NCBI GenBank assembly: GCA_040381555.1
Contig: JBEIHC010000004.1
Span: forward strand, 1 to 47,200
Length of the DNA: 47,200 nt
Reading direction: 5' to 3'
DNA from: CANHCC01 sp040381555
GTDB lineage: Bacteria; Bacteroidota; Bacteroidia; J057; RFSG01
Notes under the pieces: model-generated
Seen by the model: only the letters and a program-made list of their open reading frames with translations
Told to the model about the DNA's origin: nothing
Database searches by the model: none
Shown here: positions 35,100 to 43,462 of the stretch, one piece after another
Layout: each line of letters begins with the position of its first letter
Numbering within the stretch: position 1 is the first letter of the stretch
Position numbers and translations under genes: made by a program

Positions 35100-36413
35100 A
35101 TGAAACAATTATTGATACTACTGGCTTTTCTTACTCTGCCTGTTTGTTTAATCTCCCAGACATTCAGTTTGCATGCACCTGATAGTGCCAAAAACATTTC
35201 CCGACCTGGTTCCACTGGATCCTTTACCATTTCCAACCCTTTGAATCATAATGGGACACAATTTGGCAATACACCCATAACAATGTCTTGCATCATGAAT
35301 TGCCGGGCAGATGATTTATATTTCTATGACTTTGGAATGAACATCCCAACGGGGGTAAGCATCACAGGAGTTGAGCTGATTCATTCGCGTGGCGCCTGTA
35401 ATTCTGGGTCATTTATGGTAGATACTCTATTCCTAGCTCATAACAATACTAATATTGGGACCTTCAAGCGTGACACAGCGAGCATGTCTGAGATTGACAC
35501 ATTAGGGTCTTCTACTGATTTATGGGGTACTGTACTTACACCCGCACTACTGAATGATCCAAGTTTTGGAGTAATTATTCGAAGTACAGGAACAGGCATC
35601 TGCACTTATGCTCACTGGAATGTTCAGTTAAGAGTTTACTACAACTGTATTGCAGGGCAGGACACAGGCAGGATTCCGGACAGTGTCAGTATTGTCGCCC
35701 GCCCAGGTTCAACCGGATCTTATTCCATAACCAATCCTTTGATTCATAATGGTTCCCAGTTTACCAATGGTCCTATTACAGTTTCTTGCGCCATCAACTG
35801 TATTGCCAATCACCTATACTTTCAGGATATGAATTTCGCGATTCCGGCAACAGCTCAGATTACCGGGGTAAGGGTTCGCAAGACCAGCGGAGCCTGCAAT
35901 AGTGGTTCATATATGACCGACACACTTCAGTTAGCTTATAATGGATCTGTTATCGGTCAGGTAAAATGGGACTCTTCAGGAGTATTCTATACGGACACTT
36001 TCGGAAATTCGAGTGATGCCTGGGGGGCTGTACTTACCCCTGCTATTGTGAATGACCCGAGTTTTGGGGTATTTGTAACCAGTACCTCTACTGGAATCTG
36101 CACCTATATGCAATCTGACCTTCGGATGGATGTGTATCATTGCACGCCAACAGGTCCTTCGTCTATAGAATCCCGGGAACTGGAATCTTCCTTACATCTA
36201 TGGCCCAATCCAGCACAAGATAAGATCATCTTTGAATGGAATCAAAATTCCACTCAGGCTTATGTCGTAAGTGACTTAACAGGTCGTGTTTTGAGAAATG
36301 GCTTACTACAAGCGGGAGAAAACAGTTTAAATATTAGCGCCCTTCCCACAGGCATTTACCTCTTGCAAATGCCAAATTCCGGAACACCTGCTATTCGATT
36401 TAGAAAAGAGTAA
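35100..36413 (+). CDS. secreted protein with tandemly duplicated domain and T9SS type A sorting domain
   Basis: A 437-residue exported protein. The start is the ATG at 35100 (signal peptide KQLLILLAFLTLPVCLISQ); the open frame runs 21 nt further to a TTG that is unlikely to be used. Two copies of one domain of about 148 residues follow: RPGSTG (35) to C183, and RPGSTG (201) to C348, a period of 166 residues. Each copy has the same cysteines (SCxxNC, GACNSGS, GICTY and the last Cys) and the same motif VLTPAxxNDPSFGV. The C-terminus (about 363-437) is a T9SS type A domain with LHLWPNPAQDKIIFEW and LPTGIYLLQM. I do not recognise the duplicated domain. It is monocistronic. Confidence 0.85.
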   Translation: MKQLLILLAFLTLPVCLISQTFSLHAPDSAKNISRPGSTGSFTISNPLNHNGTQFGNTPITMSCIMNCRADDLYFYDFGMNIPTGVSITGVELIHSRGACNSGSFMVDTLFLAHNNTNIGTFKRDTASMSEIDTLGSSTDLWGTVLTPALLNDPSFGVIIRSTGTGICTYAHWNVQLRVYYNCIAGQDTGRIPDSVSIVARPGSTGSYSITNPLIHNGSQFTNGPITVSCAINCIANHLYFQDMNFAIPATAQITGVRVRKTSGACNSGSYMTDTLQLAYNGSVIGQVKWDSSGVFYTDTFGNSSDAWGAVLTPAIVNDPSFGVFVTSTSTGICTYMQSDLRMDVYHCTPTGPSSIESRELESSLHLWPNPAQDKIIFEWNQNSTQAYVVSDLTGRVLRNGLLQAGENSLNISALPTGIYLLQMPNSGTPAIRFRKE

Positions 36414-36416
36414 TAT

Positions 36417-36662
36417 TTAAGAAACGAAATGCCCTATGCTTGGGGAATCATTGGGTTCATATTGAATCCGGTTCTCTACGCAGGGGCATTTTCTTTTTTG
36501 GCGATGAGAGACTTTCTTCCGGTGATATTTATACCGCTTTTTTCTTCCATGATACTTCTTAGTACTACAGTGCATCTGAGGAATAGCAAAACTCAAAATC
36601 AAAACCATCCAAAGTAGGTGCTTAATATATGGTTTGATTCCTGAGTTTTTGAGGGTATCCAT
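36417..36662 (-). CDS. small basic exported protein or lipoprotein
   Basis: An 81-residue frame. A hydrophobic segment (about 16-28, LLWMVLILSFAIP) ends at a cysteine (C32) followed by STKKYHGRKKRYKYHRKK and KRKCPCVENR, so it may be a short lipoprotein with a very basic tail and a CPC motif. Small Bacteroidota proteins of this type are familiar, but I cannot name a family. A TAAATTCG box ends 4 nt before the ATG, as at several other genes in the window, which supports it. The opposite strand has a shorter open frame (36429-36617) without such a signal. The stop lies 4 nt from the end of the T9SS gene, so the two are tightly convergent. Confidence 0.6.
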   Translation of the reverse strand: MDTLKNSGIKPYIKHLLWMVLILSFAIPQMHCSTKKYHGRKKRYKYHRKKVSHRQKRKCPCVENRIQYEPNDSPSIGHFVS

Positions 36663-36666
36663 ACAG

Positions 36667-36674
36667 CGAATTTA
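36667..36674 (-). promoter_or_regulatory. -7-like box directly before the small basic protein gene
   Basis: TAAATTCG on the minus strand, ending 4 nt before the ATG at 36662. Confidence 0.35.
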
Positions 36675-36717
36675 CGCAATTGAGGTCAAAGTAAGGGCAG
36701 GGTAATGAAAAGCCTGT

Positions 36718-36725
36718 TAGTTTTG
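36718..36725 (+). promoter_or_regulatory. -7 box before the 68-residue gene
   Basis: TAGTTTTG, an exact TAnnTTTG match 12 nt upstream of the ATG at 36738. No -33 TTTG seen. Confidence 0.4.
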
Positions 36726-36737
36726 TAAGGCATTTAT

Positions 36738-36944
36738 ATGAGTCTGGAAGAATTTTTCACCAAAAAGAAAATCCATTGGGAGCAATTTCGTCAGGAACTT
36801 CCGGAGGAATGGAGCCGCATGCAATACAATTATGAAGAATGCGGCCCAAAATCATTTGACCATTTCATGAAGTTCTATTTCAACGAATGGCGGTTGAGGT
36901 TTCCAATACCCAAGAGTAGTTCCATTTCGGAAAACAAGAAGTAG
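36738..36944 (+). CDS. small conserved-looking cytoplasmic protein
   Basis: A 68-residue protein without signal or membrane segment, SLEEFFTKKKIHWEQFRQEL followed by EWSRMQYNYEECGPKSFDHF and a basic end WRLRFPIPK. Short Bacteroidota proteins starting FFxKKKI and containing PKSF near the middle occur next to many genes, and I judge this to be one, without known function. Aromatic and charged residues are balanced as in a folded helical protein. It has its own -7 box and is followed by 129 nt before the M16 peptidase gene. Confidence 0.7.
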   Translation: MSLEEFFTKKKIHWEQFRQELPEEWSRMQYNYEECGPKSFDHFMKFYFNEWRLRFPIPKSSSISENKK

Positions 36945-37041
36945 AATAAGTCAGTAAGGCTGAATTTTGTGTGAATTCAACTTAGCCAGAATTGGGATTG
37001 ACAAAGTTTACCCAAAACCTATCCTATCGAGGTTTAAATTG

Positions 37042-37049
37042 TAATTTTA
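37042..37049 (+). promoter_or_regulatory. -7-like box before the M16 operon
   Basis: TAATTTTA, 24 nt upstream of the ATG at 37074. Confidence 0.35.
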
Positions 37050-37073
37050 CATTTTAGCGGAATCGTTACGCGG

Positions 37074-38318
37074 ATGAAAAAAATAGAATATTCAGTCAAT
37101 GTGTTAGCCAATGGATTGCGCGTCATCGTGCATGAGGCAAACCACATCCCCCGGGTCAATGTCAATGTACTATACCGGGTTGGAGCCAAAGATGAAGACC
37201 CAAACCGCACAGGTTTTGCCCATCTCTTTGAGCACCTCATGTTTGGGGGATCCCGTAACATCCCATCTTATGATACGCCCCTTCAAAAAGCGGGTGGAGA
37301 GAACAATGCCTTCACCACAAACGACATCACCAACTACTATGTCAACCTACCGGCACATCAGTTGGAAACAGCTTTCTGGCTGGAATCCGATCGTATGCTA
37401 GAACTGGATTTTTCTCAAAAAAGTCTGGATGTGCAAAAGAGTGTGGTTATTGAAGAATTCAAACAACGCTATTTGAACCAGCCTTATGGTGATGCCCATT
37501 TATTATTGAGGCCCTTACACTACCAGGTGCATCCCTATCGCTGGCCAACAATCGGCAAAGAAATTAGCCATATTGAAGAAGCCAGCTTGGAAGAAGTAGT
37601 TAACTTTTTCTATGGTTTTTATGCTCCGAATAATGCCACACTGGTCGTAACGGGAGATGTCAAAACCTCTGAAGTAATTCGATTAGCAGAAAAATGGTTT
37701 GGGGAAATTCCTACCCGAAGTCTGAAGAAAAAATTATTACCTCAAGAGCCTGCTCAGACTGAAGCGAGAAACCTAACGGTTCATCGAGAAGTACCATTGG
37801 CAGCCATTTATAAAGCCTGGCATATTCCAGAACGCATACATCCGGATTACTACGCACTTGATTTAATCACAGATTTACTCAGTGGTGGAAGGAGTGGAAA
37901 GTTGTTTCAGTACCTAGTAAAAGAAACGGAAATTGCCCAAAGTGCTGCGGCTTTTTCTTGGAATGCTTACGACCCTGGCATGATTTCACTGGACGGAAAA
38001 GTTGCTCCGGGCAAATCTATTGAAGCCTATGAAGAGGGGGTTCGTCGGGTATTGGATAACCTGATGGAGGTAAGCGAAAAAGATTTGCAAAGAATTAAAA
38101 ACAAGGCAGAGGCTACCGCAGAAACTGAATTTACCACCCTGATGAATATCGGACTTTCACTGGCGATTTATGACAGCTTGGGCAATCCAGAAATGATTAA
38201 TCAGGCATTAGATCATTACCTAAATGTTTCTCGGGAAGACATACACCGGGTTGTAGCCCAGTATCTCATTCCTGAAAACTGTTCCACCCTATATTATCTA
38301 CCGAAAGATGGCCATTGA
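37074..38318 (+). CDS. M16 family zinc peptidase, active subunit
   Basis: A 414-residue peptidase of the pitrilysin/processing-peptidase family. The inverted zinc motif HxxEH is complete: His50, Glu53 and His54 in FAHLFEHLMFGGS. The downstream glutamate ligand is within VVIEEFKQRY (about 125-133). Two M16 half-domains are visible, the second with IYKAWHIPERIHPDYYALDLI. No signal peptide is seen, so it appears cytoplasmic or is exported unusually. It overlaps the next M16 gene by 11 nt; such pairs form heterodimers in which one subunit is catalytic. Substrates are probably small peptides. Confidence 0.93.
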   Translation: MKKIEYSVNVLANGLRVIVHEANHIPRVNVNVLYRVGAKDEDPNRTGFAHLFEHLMFGGSRNIPSYDTPLQKAGGENNAFTTNDITNYYVNLPAHQLETAFWLESDRMLELDFSQKSLDVQKSVVIEEFKQRYLNQPYGDAHLLLRPLHYQVHPYRWPTIGKEISHIEEASLEEVVNFFYGFYAPNNATLVVTGDVKTSEVIRLAEKWFGEIPTRSLKKKLLPQEPAQTEARNLTVHREVPLAAIYKAWHIPERIHPDYYALDLITDLLSGGRSGKLFQYLVKETEIAQSAAAFSWNAYDPGMISLDGKVAPGKSIEAYEEGVRRVLDNLMEVSEKDLQRIKNKAEATAETEFTTLMNIGLSLAIYDSLGNPEMINQALDHYLNVSREDIHRVVAQYLIPENCSTLYYLPKDGH

Positions 38319-39597
38319 CAGAACACAAGCACCCCCGGCAGGAAAGGTACAATTGAGCTCTTTTCCTCGCCTATTCAAGGAGACTCTGAGTAATGGAATT
38401 CCAGTTATCCATCTGCCATTTGGCAGGGAAGATTTGGTGGAGATACAAATGGTTTATCGTGCCGGTCATTCATTTGAAAACCAATCTGGTCTTACTCAGG
38501 TAACTTCTCGTATGATGCAGGAAGGCAACCGAAGCTATGATAGTCTTGCTTTCGCTGAAATACTGGATTTTTATGGTGCGTCAGTCGACATTGAGTCTGG
38601 GTTTGAATCTACTTCCTTTTCTCTGACTACCCTCACTCGGCATTTGGATAAAACCGTGGATTTACTCCAGGAAATGCTGCTGCATCCATCTTTTCCGGAA
38701 AAAGAGTTTACTCAATACCGTCAAAGAAGTCTGCAACAACTTTCAGTAGAAGAAAAGAAGACTGGTTATGTAGCAAGAAGAAATTTCTCCCGTTTATTAT
38801 TTGGCTCTCAACATCCGTATGGCAGAATGACCGGACGAGAAGAACTGACAGCTATACAGCATGATCAGTTACGGGCTTGTTATCATACCTTCTTCAGGCC
38901 AGGACCTGCAGTGATTCTCTGTTCCGGGAAATATGAAACGGATACCTTGCTGGATGTATTAAATGGAGCATTCGGAAAAATGACCTATTTGCCCACACAG
39001 CAGGCATCACTTGCTGCCGGGACCCTGTTTCCAACAGAAACGGGCATTCACCATTTTCCGGTAGCCGATTCATTACAATCTACCATTAGAGCCGGCGTCC
39101 CTTCTATTTCCAGAAACCATGCTGATTATTATCCTCTTTTGATGACGAGTATTATTTTGGGAGGATATTTTGGATCCCGATTAATGAAAAACATTCGGGA
39201 GGAAAAAGGCTACACCTATGGAATTGGTTGCTCCCTTAATGCGTTGAGACATTCAGGTTCTTTTTCCATTGGTACGGATGTGGGGCATGATTTTGTTGAA
39301 CCCTGTATTCGGGAGATTCATTTGGAGATAGAGCGTATGCGGGAGGAACCGGTAAGTTTTGAGGAGTTGGAAACAGCTCGAAATTATTTCCTTGGCTTGG
39401 TACTTTCGAGAAGAGAAACGCTTTTTCAATTGGGAGAAACGCTGAAAAATGCTTGGGTGAATGACTTGGACTTAGCTGATTTTGACCGAGCATTTCGGGA
39501 AATGAAAGATTTAACTCCGGCAGACATCCAGAATTATTCAAGAAAGTACTTAAATCCATCGGAGTTTGTGTGGGTTATTGCAGGTAAGAATGCATAA
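38308..39597 (+). CDS. M16 family peptidase-like protein, non-catalytic partner
   Basis: A 429-residue M16 homologue without the HxxEH motif: at that position the sequence is QSGLTQVTSRMMQEGNRSY. It keeps the fold, including the glycine-rich loop YFGSRLMKNIREEKGYTYGI with the conserved R and Y that bind substrate in the partner subunit. This is the usual split between an active and a substrate-binding subunit, so it should work with the preceding gene, which it overlaps by 11 nt. No signal peptide. Confidence 0.92.
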   Translation: MAIDRTQAPPAGKVQLSSFPRLFKETLSNGIPVIHLPFGREDLVEIQMVYRAGHSFENQSGLTQVTSRMMQEGNRSYDSLAFAEILDFYGASVDIESGFESTSFSLTTLTRHLDKTVDLLQEMLLHPSFPEKEFTQYRQRSLQQLSVEEKKTGYVARRNFSRLLFGSQHPYGRMTGREELTAIQHDQLRACYHTFFRPGPAVILCSGKYETDTLLDVLNGAFGKMTYLPTQQASLAAGTLFPTETGIHHFPVADSLQSTIRAGVPSISRNHADYYPLLMTSIILGGYFGSRLMKNIREEKGYTYGIGCSLNALRHSGSFSIGTDVGHDFVEPCIREIHLEIERMREEPVSFEELETARNYFLGLVLSRRETLFQLGETLKNAWVNDLDLADFDRAFREMKDLTPADIQNYSRKYLNPSEFVWVIAGKNA

Positions 39598-39627
39598 TAA
39601 ATAAATTTATTTACTGTATAGCGGAAT

Positions 39628-40500
39628 ATGATACAATCAATGACAGGATATGGTGCCGGAAGAGCGGCTGGGAGCAGGGGAGCGGTACTAGTAGAATTGC
39701 GTTCCCTGAACAGCAAATTTTTGGAAATATTTTTAAAAATGCCTTTTCAGGATGCGGTATTAGAAAATGAAATCCGCGGCATGCTTTCAAGAGAACTGAT
39801 CAGAGGCAAGGTTTCTGTTCAGATTACTTTAGAGGGTATCACAGCAGATCTGAGTCAGCAACTAGATGCTCAGGCATTCAAGGGGTATTATGAGCAACTT
39901 CAAGATATCCGCAAGGACTTAGGCATTAAAACTAGGGTAAGAGTATCTGATATTCTGCCCCTACCCGGAGTAGTCATAAATCAGGCATCTGCCACTGATG
40001 AATCCATTCGTGAACCTTTACTACAGGCCATTCATCAGGCTTGTCAGGTGATGATTGAGAACCGTAAAGAAGAAGGGCATGTATTGGAGCTAGACATGCA
40101 ATTGAGGTGCAATCTTATTGAGCAATATTTAAAGGCCGTCCTTCCCTATGAACAAGAAAGGACCGAACACATACGCACGCGGATGCAGCAACACTTGCGT
40201 GAATATTTAGGAAGGGAAGACATTAACCGGGACAGATTTGAGCAGGAGTTGATTTTCTATATAGAGAAATTAGACATTACGGAGGAGAAAATTCGTCTAC
40301 AGGCTCATCTAGACTATTTCCGAAAAACGATAGAAACAGAAGAAATGCCGGGTAAAAAACTGGGATTTATTTCTCAGGAAATGGGTAGGGAAATAAACAC
40401 TTTGGGATCCAAAGCCAATGATGCCTCCATTCAGAAACTGGTAGTAGGCATGAAAGATGAATTAGAAAAGATAAAAGAACAAACAGCCAATATTGTATGA
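39628..40500 (+). CDS. YicC-family endoribonuclease-like protein
   Basis: A 290-residue YicC protein. The start MIQSMTGYGAGRA and the C-terminal EEMPGKKLGFISQEMGREINTLGSKAND are the family signatures, the latter the DUF1732 region. YicC proteins have been described as RNases acting in stress adaptation; the present function is inferred. It lies 30 nt after the M16 pair and overlaps gmk by 4 nt (ATGA), the arrangement in many bacteria. Confidence 0.95.
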   Translation: MIQSMTGYGAGRAAGSRGAVLVELRSLNSKFLEIFLKMPFQDAVLENEIRGMLSRELIRGKVSVQITLEGITADLSQQLDAQAFKGYYEQLQDIRKDLGIKTRVRVSDILPLPGVVINQASATDESIREPLLQAIHQACQVMIENRKEEGHVLELDMQLRCNLIEQYLKAVLPYEQERTEHIRTRMQQHLREYLGREDINRDRFEQELIFYIEKLDITEEKIRLQAHLDYFRKTIETEEMPGKKLGFISQEMGREINTLGSKANDASIQKLVVGMKDELEKIKEQTANIV

Positions 40501-41087
40501 CCACTCCTCCACTCCGCAAAGGCAGAATCGTCATTTTCTCAGCCCCCAGTGGAGCGGGAAAAACAACGATAGTGCATGAAGTACTTCGCAGACTGAGTTG
40601 CCTGGAATTTTCGGTATCCGCTACAACTCGTCCCAAGCGCGAGCATGAAATTAATGGTAGAGATTATTATTTTTTGTCGGAAGAAAAATTCAGACACTAT
40701 GTACAGAAAGGTTCCTTTCTGGAATGGGAGGAAGTGTATCCTGGTAGGTTTTATGGGACCTTTTTCACAGAAGTAGATAGGATTATTTCCCACGGAAATT
40801 CTGCTGTATTTGATGTGGATGTAAAGGGAGGTCTGAACATCAAGCGGCATTATCAAGGGGAAGCCCTAGCAATTTTTATTATGCCTCCTTCCCCGGAAGC
40901 TCTCAGGGAGCGACTAGAAAAAAGAGGTACGGAAGATCCGGCAGAGATTGACAAGAGGATGGCCCGTGTAATGGAAGAGTTAGAACGGGCACCTGAATTT
41001 GACCGGATGGTTTACAATGAAGATTTGGAAACAGCCATCCAAGAAACCACTCAACTTATACGAGATTTTTTGAATCTACCAGAATGA
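40497..41087 (+). CDS. gmk: guanylate kinase
   Basis: A 196-residue enzyme that phosphorylates GMP to GDP. The P-loop is SAPSGAGKTTI (15-25), and the GMP-binding segment includes SVSATTRPKREHEINGRDYYFL. The length is normal. It is joined to yicC and nadD by 4-nt ATGA overlaps on each side, so the three are translationally coupled. Confidence 0.97.
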   Translation: MTTPPLRKGRIVIFSAPSGAGKTTIVHEVLRRLSCLEFSVSATTRPKREHEINGRDYYFLSEEKFRHYVQKGSFLEWEEVYPGRFYGTFFTEVDRIISHGNSAVFDVDVKGGLNIKRHYQGEALAIFIMPPSPEALRERLEKRGTEDPAEIDKRMARVMEELERAPEFDRMVYNEDLETAIQETTQLIRDFLNLPE

Positions 41088-41656
41088 ACATCGGGCTTTT
41101 CTTTGGATCCTTCAACCCGATTCATCACGGGCATTTAATTTTGGCCCGTACTCTACTGAATCTGACAGATCTCAATGAAATTTGGTTTATTGTTTCCCCT
41201 CATAATCCACTCAAAGAAAAAAGCTCCCTTTTGAATCAGTATGAGCGGATGCACATGGTAGAACTTGCCTTGCAAAAACATGAGGGTATGCGTGCCAGCT
41301 CCATTGAATTTGGCTTACCCCAACCGTCTTATACCATTCATACGCTAACCCATTTGGAGGAAAAATATCCCAATCGAACATTCTCCCTAATCCTAGGGGC
41401 TGACAATCTAGAAGGGTTCACCAAATGGAAACACTATGAACTGATTTTAGAACGCTATGCTCTGCTGGTATATCCCAGAGTGGGGCATCAGCAAAACCCT
41501 TTTCCGGAGCACCCCGGTATTCAACTGATAGAGGCTCCAGTAATAGAACTCTCCTCTACTTTAGTGCGAAAATTTATCAAAAACAATAAACCGATTGACT
41601 ATTTAGTGCCGGATGCTGTCAAGGATTTTTTATTGAAAGAAGGATATTACAAGTAA
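41084..41656 (+). CDS. nadD: nicotinate-nucleotide adenylyltransferase
   Basis: A 190-residue NAD-biosynthesis enzyme that joins nicotinate mononucleotide and ATP to nicotinate adenine dinucleotide. The nucleotidyltransferase motif GSFNPIHHGHL (8-18) contains the HxGH signature, and the C-terminal ELSSTLVRKFI stands for ISSTxIR. It overlaps gmk by 4 nt and is the last gene of this run. No clear hairpin terminator follows in the 76-nt gap to the convergent ABC-F gene. Confidence 0.96.
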   Translation: MNIGLFFGSFNPIHHGHLILARTLLNLTDLNEIWFIVSPHNPLKEKSSLLNQYERMHMVELALQKHEGMRASSIEFGLPQPSYTIHTLTHLEEKYPNRTFSLILGADNLEGFTKWKHYELILERYALLVYPRVGHQQNPFPEHPGIQLIEAPVIELSSTLVRKFIKNNKPIDYLVPDAVKDFLLKEGYYK

Positions 41657-41732
41657 TTTACAGCGGAGCAATTCCAACACAGAAACCGAAATTCGTTAGT
41701 ATTCCTCACTGCAAATTAAAAACTCAAAACTC

Positions 41733-43349
41733 TTATCCCTTGCTTAGTTTTGCCCTTTGTTCAGCAATTTGAGGATTTTCCAGATACTCATCATAAGTCA
41801 TTTGCCGATCAATACATCCTGTTGGGAAAATCTCAACAATTCTATTGGCGACTGTTTGTACAAAGGTGTGGTCATGAGAGGTAAAGAGGACTGTTCCTTT
41901 GAAATCAATCAAGGCATTATTGAAAGCGGTAATGGATTCGAGGTCTAAGTGATTGGTTGGCTCATCGAGAATCAGCAAATTCGGAGCCATCAGCATCATT
42001 CGGGAAAGCATGCATCGTACCTTTTCTCCTCCGGATAGTACCTGAGTTTTCTTCAGCGTTTCCTCACCGGAGAACAACATTTTACCTAGGAATCCCCGAA
42101 TAAAAGTTTCGTCTTTTTCTTCTGAATATTGTCTCAGCCAATCAATCAAATTCAAATCACTGGTAAAGTAGGCTGCATTTTCATTGGGTAAGTAGGCATA
42201 CTTGATGGTCACGCCCCATTTAAACTCACCAGAATTGGCTTTTTCTTCACCGGCTAGAATTCTAAAAATGGAACTGACCGCTAACTGGTCATTGGCGATA
42301 AAGGCAATCTTATCCCCTTTATTGACGGAGAAGCTTACAGTAGAGAACAAGGTATTTCCTTCGAGAGAAAAGGCCAAGTTTTCGGCAGATAGAATTTGAT
42401 CCCCAGCTTCTCTTTCTGGCTTCACGATGATGGCAGGATACTTGCGGCTAGAGGGTTTAATCTCTTCAATATTCAATTTTTCCAGTGCTTTCTTTCTACT
42501 GGTGGCTTGCTTAGATTTAGAAGCATTGGCAGAAAAGCGGGCGATAAACTCCAGCAATTCTTTTTTCTTGTCTTCCATCTTTTTATTTTGGTCCTGCTTT
42601 TGACGCAAGGCGAGCTGGCTGGATTCATACCAGAAGGAATAATTTCCAGTAAAGATTTGGATCTTACTAAAGTCTATGTCTGCCACATGAGTACACACGG
42701 CATCGAGGAAGTGTCGATCATGAGAAACCACAATCACGGTATTTTTAAAATCAGCCAGAAAGTTCTCCAACCAAGCGATGGTATGGACATCCAGATCATT
42801 GGTTGGCTCATCGAGTAAGAGGATATCAGGGTCACCGAATAAAGCCTGAGCCAGGAGTACTTTTACTTTTTCTGGCCCAGAGAGTTCTCCCAGATATCGA
42901 TAGTGGTCAGATTCAGAAATTCCCAAACCAGACAAAAGGGAAGCAGCATCACTTTCAGCATTCCACCCATTCATTTCTGCAAAATCAGATTCAAGTTGTG
43001 CAACTCTTTCCCCATCGGCATCAGAGAAATCTACTTTTGCATATAGAGATTCTTTCTCCTGCATGATGTTCCATAAATGCTGATGTCCACGAAGAACGGT
43101 TTCTAGCACGGGCACTTCATCAAACTCAAAGTGATTTTGCTTAAGGACAGCCATTCTGGCACCTTTATCAATAGAAATTTGGCCTGTAGTAGGCTCTATT
43201 TCTCCGGAGAGAATTTTCAAAAAAGTAGATTTACCGGCTCCATTGGCTCCAATAACGCCATAACAATTACCGGGGATAAACTTGAGATTTACTTCCTCGA
43301 AAAGAACTCGTTTGCCGTAGCGAAGGGATAAATTGGAAACCGTAACCAT
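41733..43349 (-). CDS. ABC-F family ATPase, YbiT-like
   Basis: A 538-residue soluble protein with two ABC domains and no membrane segment. Walker A of domain 1 is GANGAGKST (35-43); Walker B motifs are DILLLDEPTND and LLILDEPTNHLD. Signatures are LSGPEKVKVLLAQ (unusual P in place of G) in the first domain and LSGGEKVRCML in the second. The inter-domain linker is long and rich in Lys and Glu (about 240-310), as in translation factors of this family. ABC-F proteins bind the ribosomal E site. The degenerate first signature and overall layout are like YbiT rather than EttA or antibiotic-resistance types, so it is a housekeeping translation factor by inference. Confidence 0.92.
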   Translation of the reverse strand: MVTVSNLSLRYGKRVLFEEVNLKFIPGNCYGVIGANGAGKSTFLKILSGEIEPTTGQISIDKGARMAVLKQNHFEFDEVPVLETVLRGHQHLWNIMQEKESLYAKVDFSDADGERVAQLESDFAEMNGWNAESDAASLLSGLGISESDHYRYLGELSGPEKVKVLLAQALFGDPDILLLDEPTNDLDVHTIAWLENFLADFKNTVIVVSHDRHFLDAVCTHVADIDFSKIQIFTGNYSFWYESSQLALRQKQDQNKKMEDKKKELLEFIARFSANASKSKQATSRKKALEKLNIEEIKPSSRKYPAIIVKPEREAGDQILSAENLAFSLEGNTLFSTVSFSVNKGDKIAFIANDQLAVSSIFRILAGEEKANSGEFKWGVTIKYAYLPNENAAYFTSDLNLIDWLRQYSEEKDETFIRGFLGKMLFSGEETLKKTQVLSGGEKVRCMLSRMMLMAPNLLILDEPTNHLDLESITAFNNALIDFKGTVLFTSHDHTFVQTVANRIVEIFPTGCIDRQMTYDEYLENPQIAEQRAKLSKG

Positions 43350-43371
43350 GCTTGAATTTTACAATAAAACG

Positions 43372-43379
43372 CAAAATTA
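43372..43379 (-). promoter_or_regulatory. -7 box of the ABC-F gene
   Basis: TAATTTTG on the minus strand, an exact TAnnTTTG match 22 nt upstream of the ATG at 43349. A TTG lies 15 nt further up. Confidence 0.5.
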
Positions 43380-43433
43380 CTCAAATCCACGGTGCAAGTA
43401 ATCATCTTCATACCAGGTTTTCATAAATAGGCG

Positions 43434-43441
43434 TAATTTCG
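43434..43441 (+). promoter_or_regulatory. -7-like box of the FKBP lipoprotein gene
   Basis: TAATTTCG, one change from TAnnTTTG, 21 nt upstream of the ATG at 43463. Confidence 0.4.
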
Positions 43442-43462
43442 CCTCTTCAAATACACAGAAAC

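Noticed and set aside
36429..36617. 62-residue plus-strand frame opposite the small basic protein
   Set aside because: It is hydrophobic because it is antisense to a basic tail, has no promoter-like box, and follows the T9SS gene stop by only a few bases. Not excluded with certainty.
43350..43462. Ideal -33 element ahead of the ABC-F and FKBP genes
   Set aside because: The -7 boxes are good, but TTG is 15 nt away or absent instead of about 19 nt, so I list only the -7 boxes.
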